The translations under genes and the position numbers were made by a program. Source: Roseobacter weihaiensis (GTDB lineage Bacteria; Pseudomonadota; Alphaproteobacteria; Rhodobacterales; Rhodobacteraceae). From it: a DNA stretch of 64,000 bases. How positions within the stretch are numbered: the first letter of the stretch is position 1; the number at the start of each line of letters is the position of its first letter. This document shows, one piece after another, positions 63,136 to 64,000 of the stretch. Under the pieces are notes generated by a model. The model searched no databases, was not told the DNA's origin, and saw only the letters and a program-made list of their open reading frames with translations. The stretch covers positions 62,001 to 126,000 of the forward strand of contig NZ_JACNMO010000009.1 of NCBI RefSeq assembly GCF_020622345.1. Direction: 5' to 3'.

Positions 63136-64000
63136 TCGACTCCGCACGCCACATGGCGCTTGCGCTGTCCTTGGGGCGGCGCGGACAGGGGCGTGTCTGG
63201 CCGAACCCAGCGGTTGGCTGCGTGATCGTCAAAAAGGGCCGCATCGTCGGGCGCGGCTGGACGCAGCCCGGCGGCCGCCCGCATGCGGAAACGCTGGCGC
63301 TGGCGCAGGCCGGGGCTGAGGCGCGGGGCGCTGATGTTTTTGTCTCGCTGGAGCCTTGCGCCCACCATGGCAAGACCCCGCCTTGTGCCAAGGCCCTGAT
63401 CGAGGCAGGCGTGGCGCGTGTCTTCATGGCCACCGAAGACCCCGATCCAAGGGTCAGCGGCGCAGGCGCGCGGATGCTGTCAGACGCCGGGATCGAGGTG
63501 CAGACGGGTCTGGCAGAGGCGCAGGCCTACCACGACAACGCAGGTTTCTTTGCCCGGATCGACTTGGACCGTCCCTTTGTGACGCTGAAACTCGCCAGCA
63601 GCTTTGACGGTCGGATTGCCACGGCGACGGGAGAAAGCAAGTGGATCACAGGCTCGGCGGCCCGGCGCGCGGTGCATGCGCTGCGGGCGCGGCATGACGC
63701 GGTCATGATCGGCGGCGGCACGGCCCGCAAAGATGATCCTGCGCTGACCGTGCGCGATTTGGGTACCTCCTGGCAGCCCGCGCGTGTTGTCATCAGCAGG
63801 CGGTTGGATTTACCGCTTTTGGGGGTCATCGCCCGCACCGCCAAGGAGACACCGGTTATCCTGTGTCATGGGCATGACGCGGACCCGCATCTGATCCAGA
63901 CCTGGCGGGATCTGGGGGCTGACCTCTTGGCCTGTCAGTCTGCGGGCAGTCAGCTTGATCCGGCGGATGTTCTGCGGCAGCTCGCCGGCTACGGGCTGAC
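63132..64000 (+). CDS. ribD: Bifunctional riboflavin biosynthesis protein RibD (partial, runs off the window)
   Basis: RibD carries out the pyrimidine deaminase and reductase steps of riboflavin synthesis. The visible 289 codons start with GTG at 63132, overlapping the nrdR stop; an internal ATG is at 63153. The deaminase zinc site is HAETLAL near 56-62 (His and Glu) with [12 protein letters not shown] near 80-91 (two Cys). The reductase domain begins near 148 ([17 protein letters not shown]) and includes [26 protein letters not shown] as a span near 169-194. The 3' end lies beyond 64000. Confidence 0.95.
   Translation, partial: MIDSARHMALALSLGRRGQGRVWPNPAVGCVIVKKGRIVGRGWTQPGGRPHAETLALAQAGAEARGADVFVSLEPCAHHGKTPPCAKALIEAGVARVFMATEDPDPRVSGAGARMLSDAGIEVQTGLAEAQAYHDNAGFFARIDLDRPFVTLKLASSFDGRIATATGESKWITGSAARRAVHALRARHDAVMIGGGTARKDDPALTVRDLGTSWQPARVVISRRLDLPLLGVIARTAKETPVILCHGHDADPHLIQTWRDLGADLLACQSAGSQLDPADVLRQLAGYGL

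Noticed and set aside
1-64000. CRISPR arrays, rRNA genes, additional tRNAs, intact insertion sequences
   Set aside because: No regular spacer-repeat arrays, rRNA signatures, other cloverleafs or transposase-like proteins were seen.

Overview
The window looks like chromosome from a marine Rhodobacterales (Roseobacter-group) alphaproteobacterium. The base composition is GC-rich. Many proteins have a typical roseobacter character, and several gene neighbourhoods are ones I know from alphaproteobacteria: pcm-tolC-PopZ/DUF2497-like, yfgM/bamB/der, nrdR-ribD, dnaG-rpoD and ruvX-ccmI. Assignments rest on motifs and family recognition from the translated sequence; no database search was possible.

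Layout. 1-750: remnant of a phage-type tyrosine recombinase beside the 3' end of a tRNA-Cys gene, probably the edge of an old integrated element. 0.9-6.6 kb: protein-L-isoaspartate methyltransferase-like protein, TolC, a PopZ-like protein, a membrane hydrolase-like protein, a small conserved protein, elongation factor P and YgfZ. 6.6-12.4 kb: family 2 glycosyltransferase, a decayed ABC exporter pseudogene, class V aminotransferase, small membrane protein, HisC-like aminotransferase, crotonase and DUF1992. 12.4-20 kb: valS with a low-GC patch, a PhyH-type dioxygenase, an orphan molybdopterin-binding dehydrogenase large subunit and a DUF2235 hydrolase. 20-25.3 kb: YrbL-like protein, thioesterase, divergent metF/metR, DUF1289, ruvX and ccmI.

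25.5-32.3 kb holds a first heterotetrameric sarcosine oxidase cluster (soxB, then soxDAG), split by four small exported or membrane-protein genes and a strong terminator. 32.3-43.3 kb: exported protein, sodB, LOG protein, LysM protein, Atm1-type ABC exporter, DUF302 protein and an RND efflux pump with its adaptor. 43.4-51.9 kb: YfgM-like protein, BamB, Der, a TspO-like membrane protein, a second DUF2235 hydrolase, a membrane protein, glutamate dehydrogenase and a Cys-rich GFA-like protein. 52.0-57.0 kb: a second, compact sarcosine oxidase operon (soxBDAG). 57-64 kb: small exported protein, dnaG, rpoD, exported protein, yjbQ, nrdR and ribD, which runs off the window.

A recurring theme is one-carbon and methylamine-type metabolism. 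There are two complete sarcosine oxidases, which oxidise N-methylglycine and pass the methyl group to tetrahydrofolate. MetF with a MetR-type regulator draws methylene-THF into methionine synthesis. YgfZ and the SoxA/SoxG subunits share the folate-binding T-protein fold. The most unusual structures are the interrupted first sox cluster, the RND permease with extra membrane segments in its middle, the low-GC patch in valS, the orphan CoxL-like subunit, and the integrase/tRNA boundary. I found no CRISPR array, rRNA operon, intact prophage or insertion sequence.
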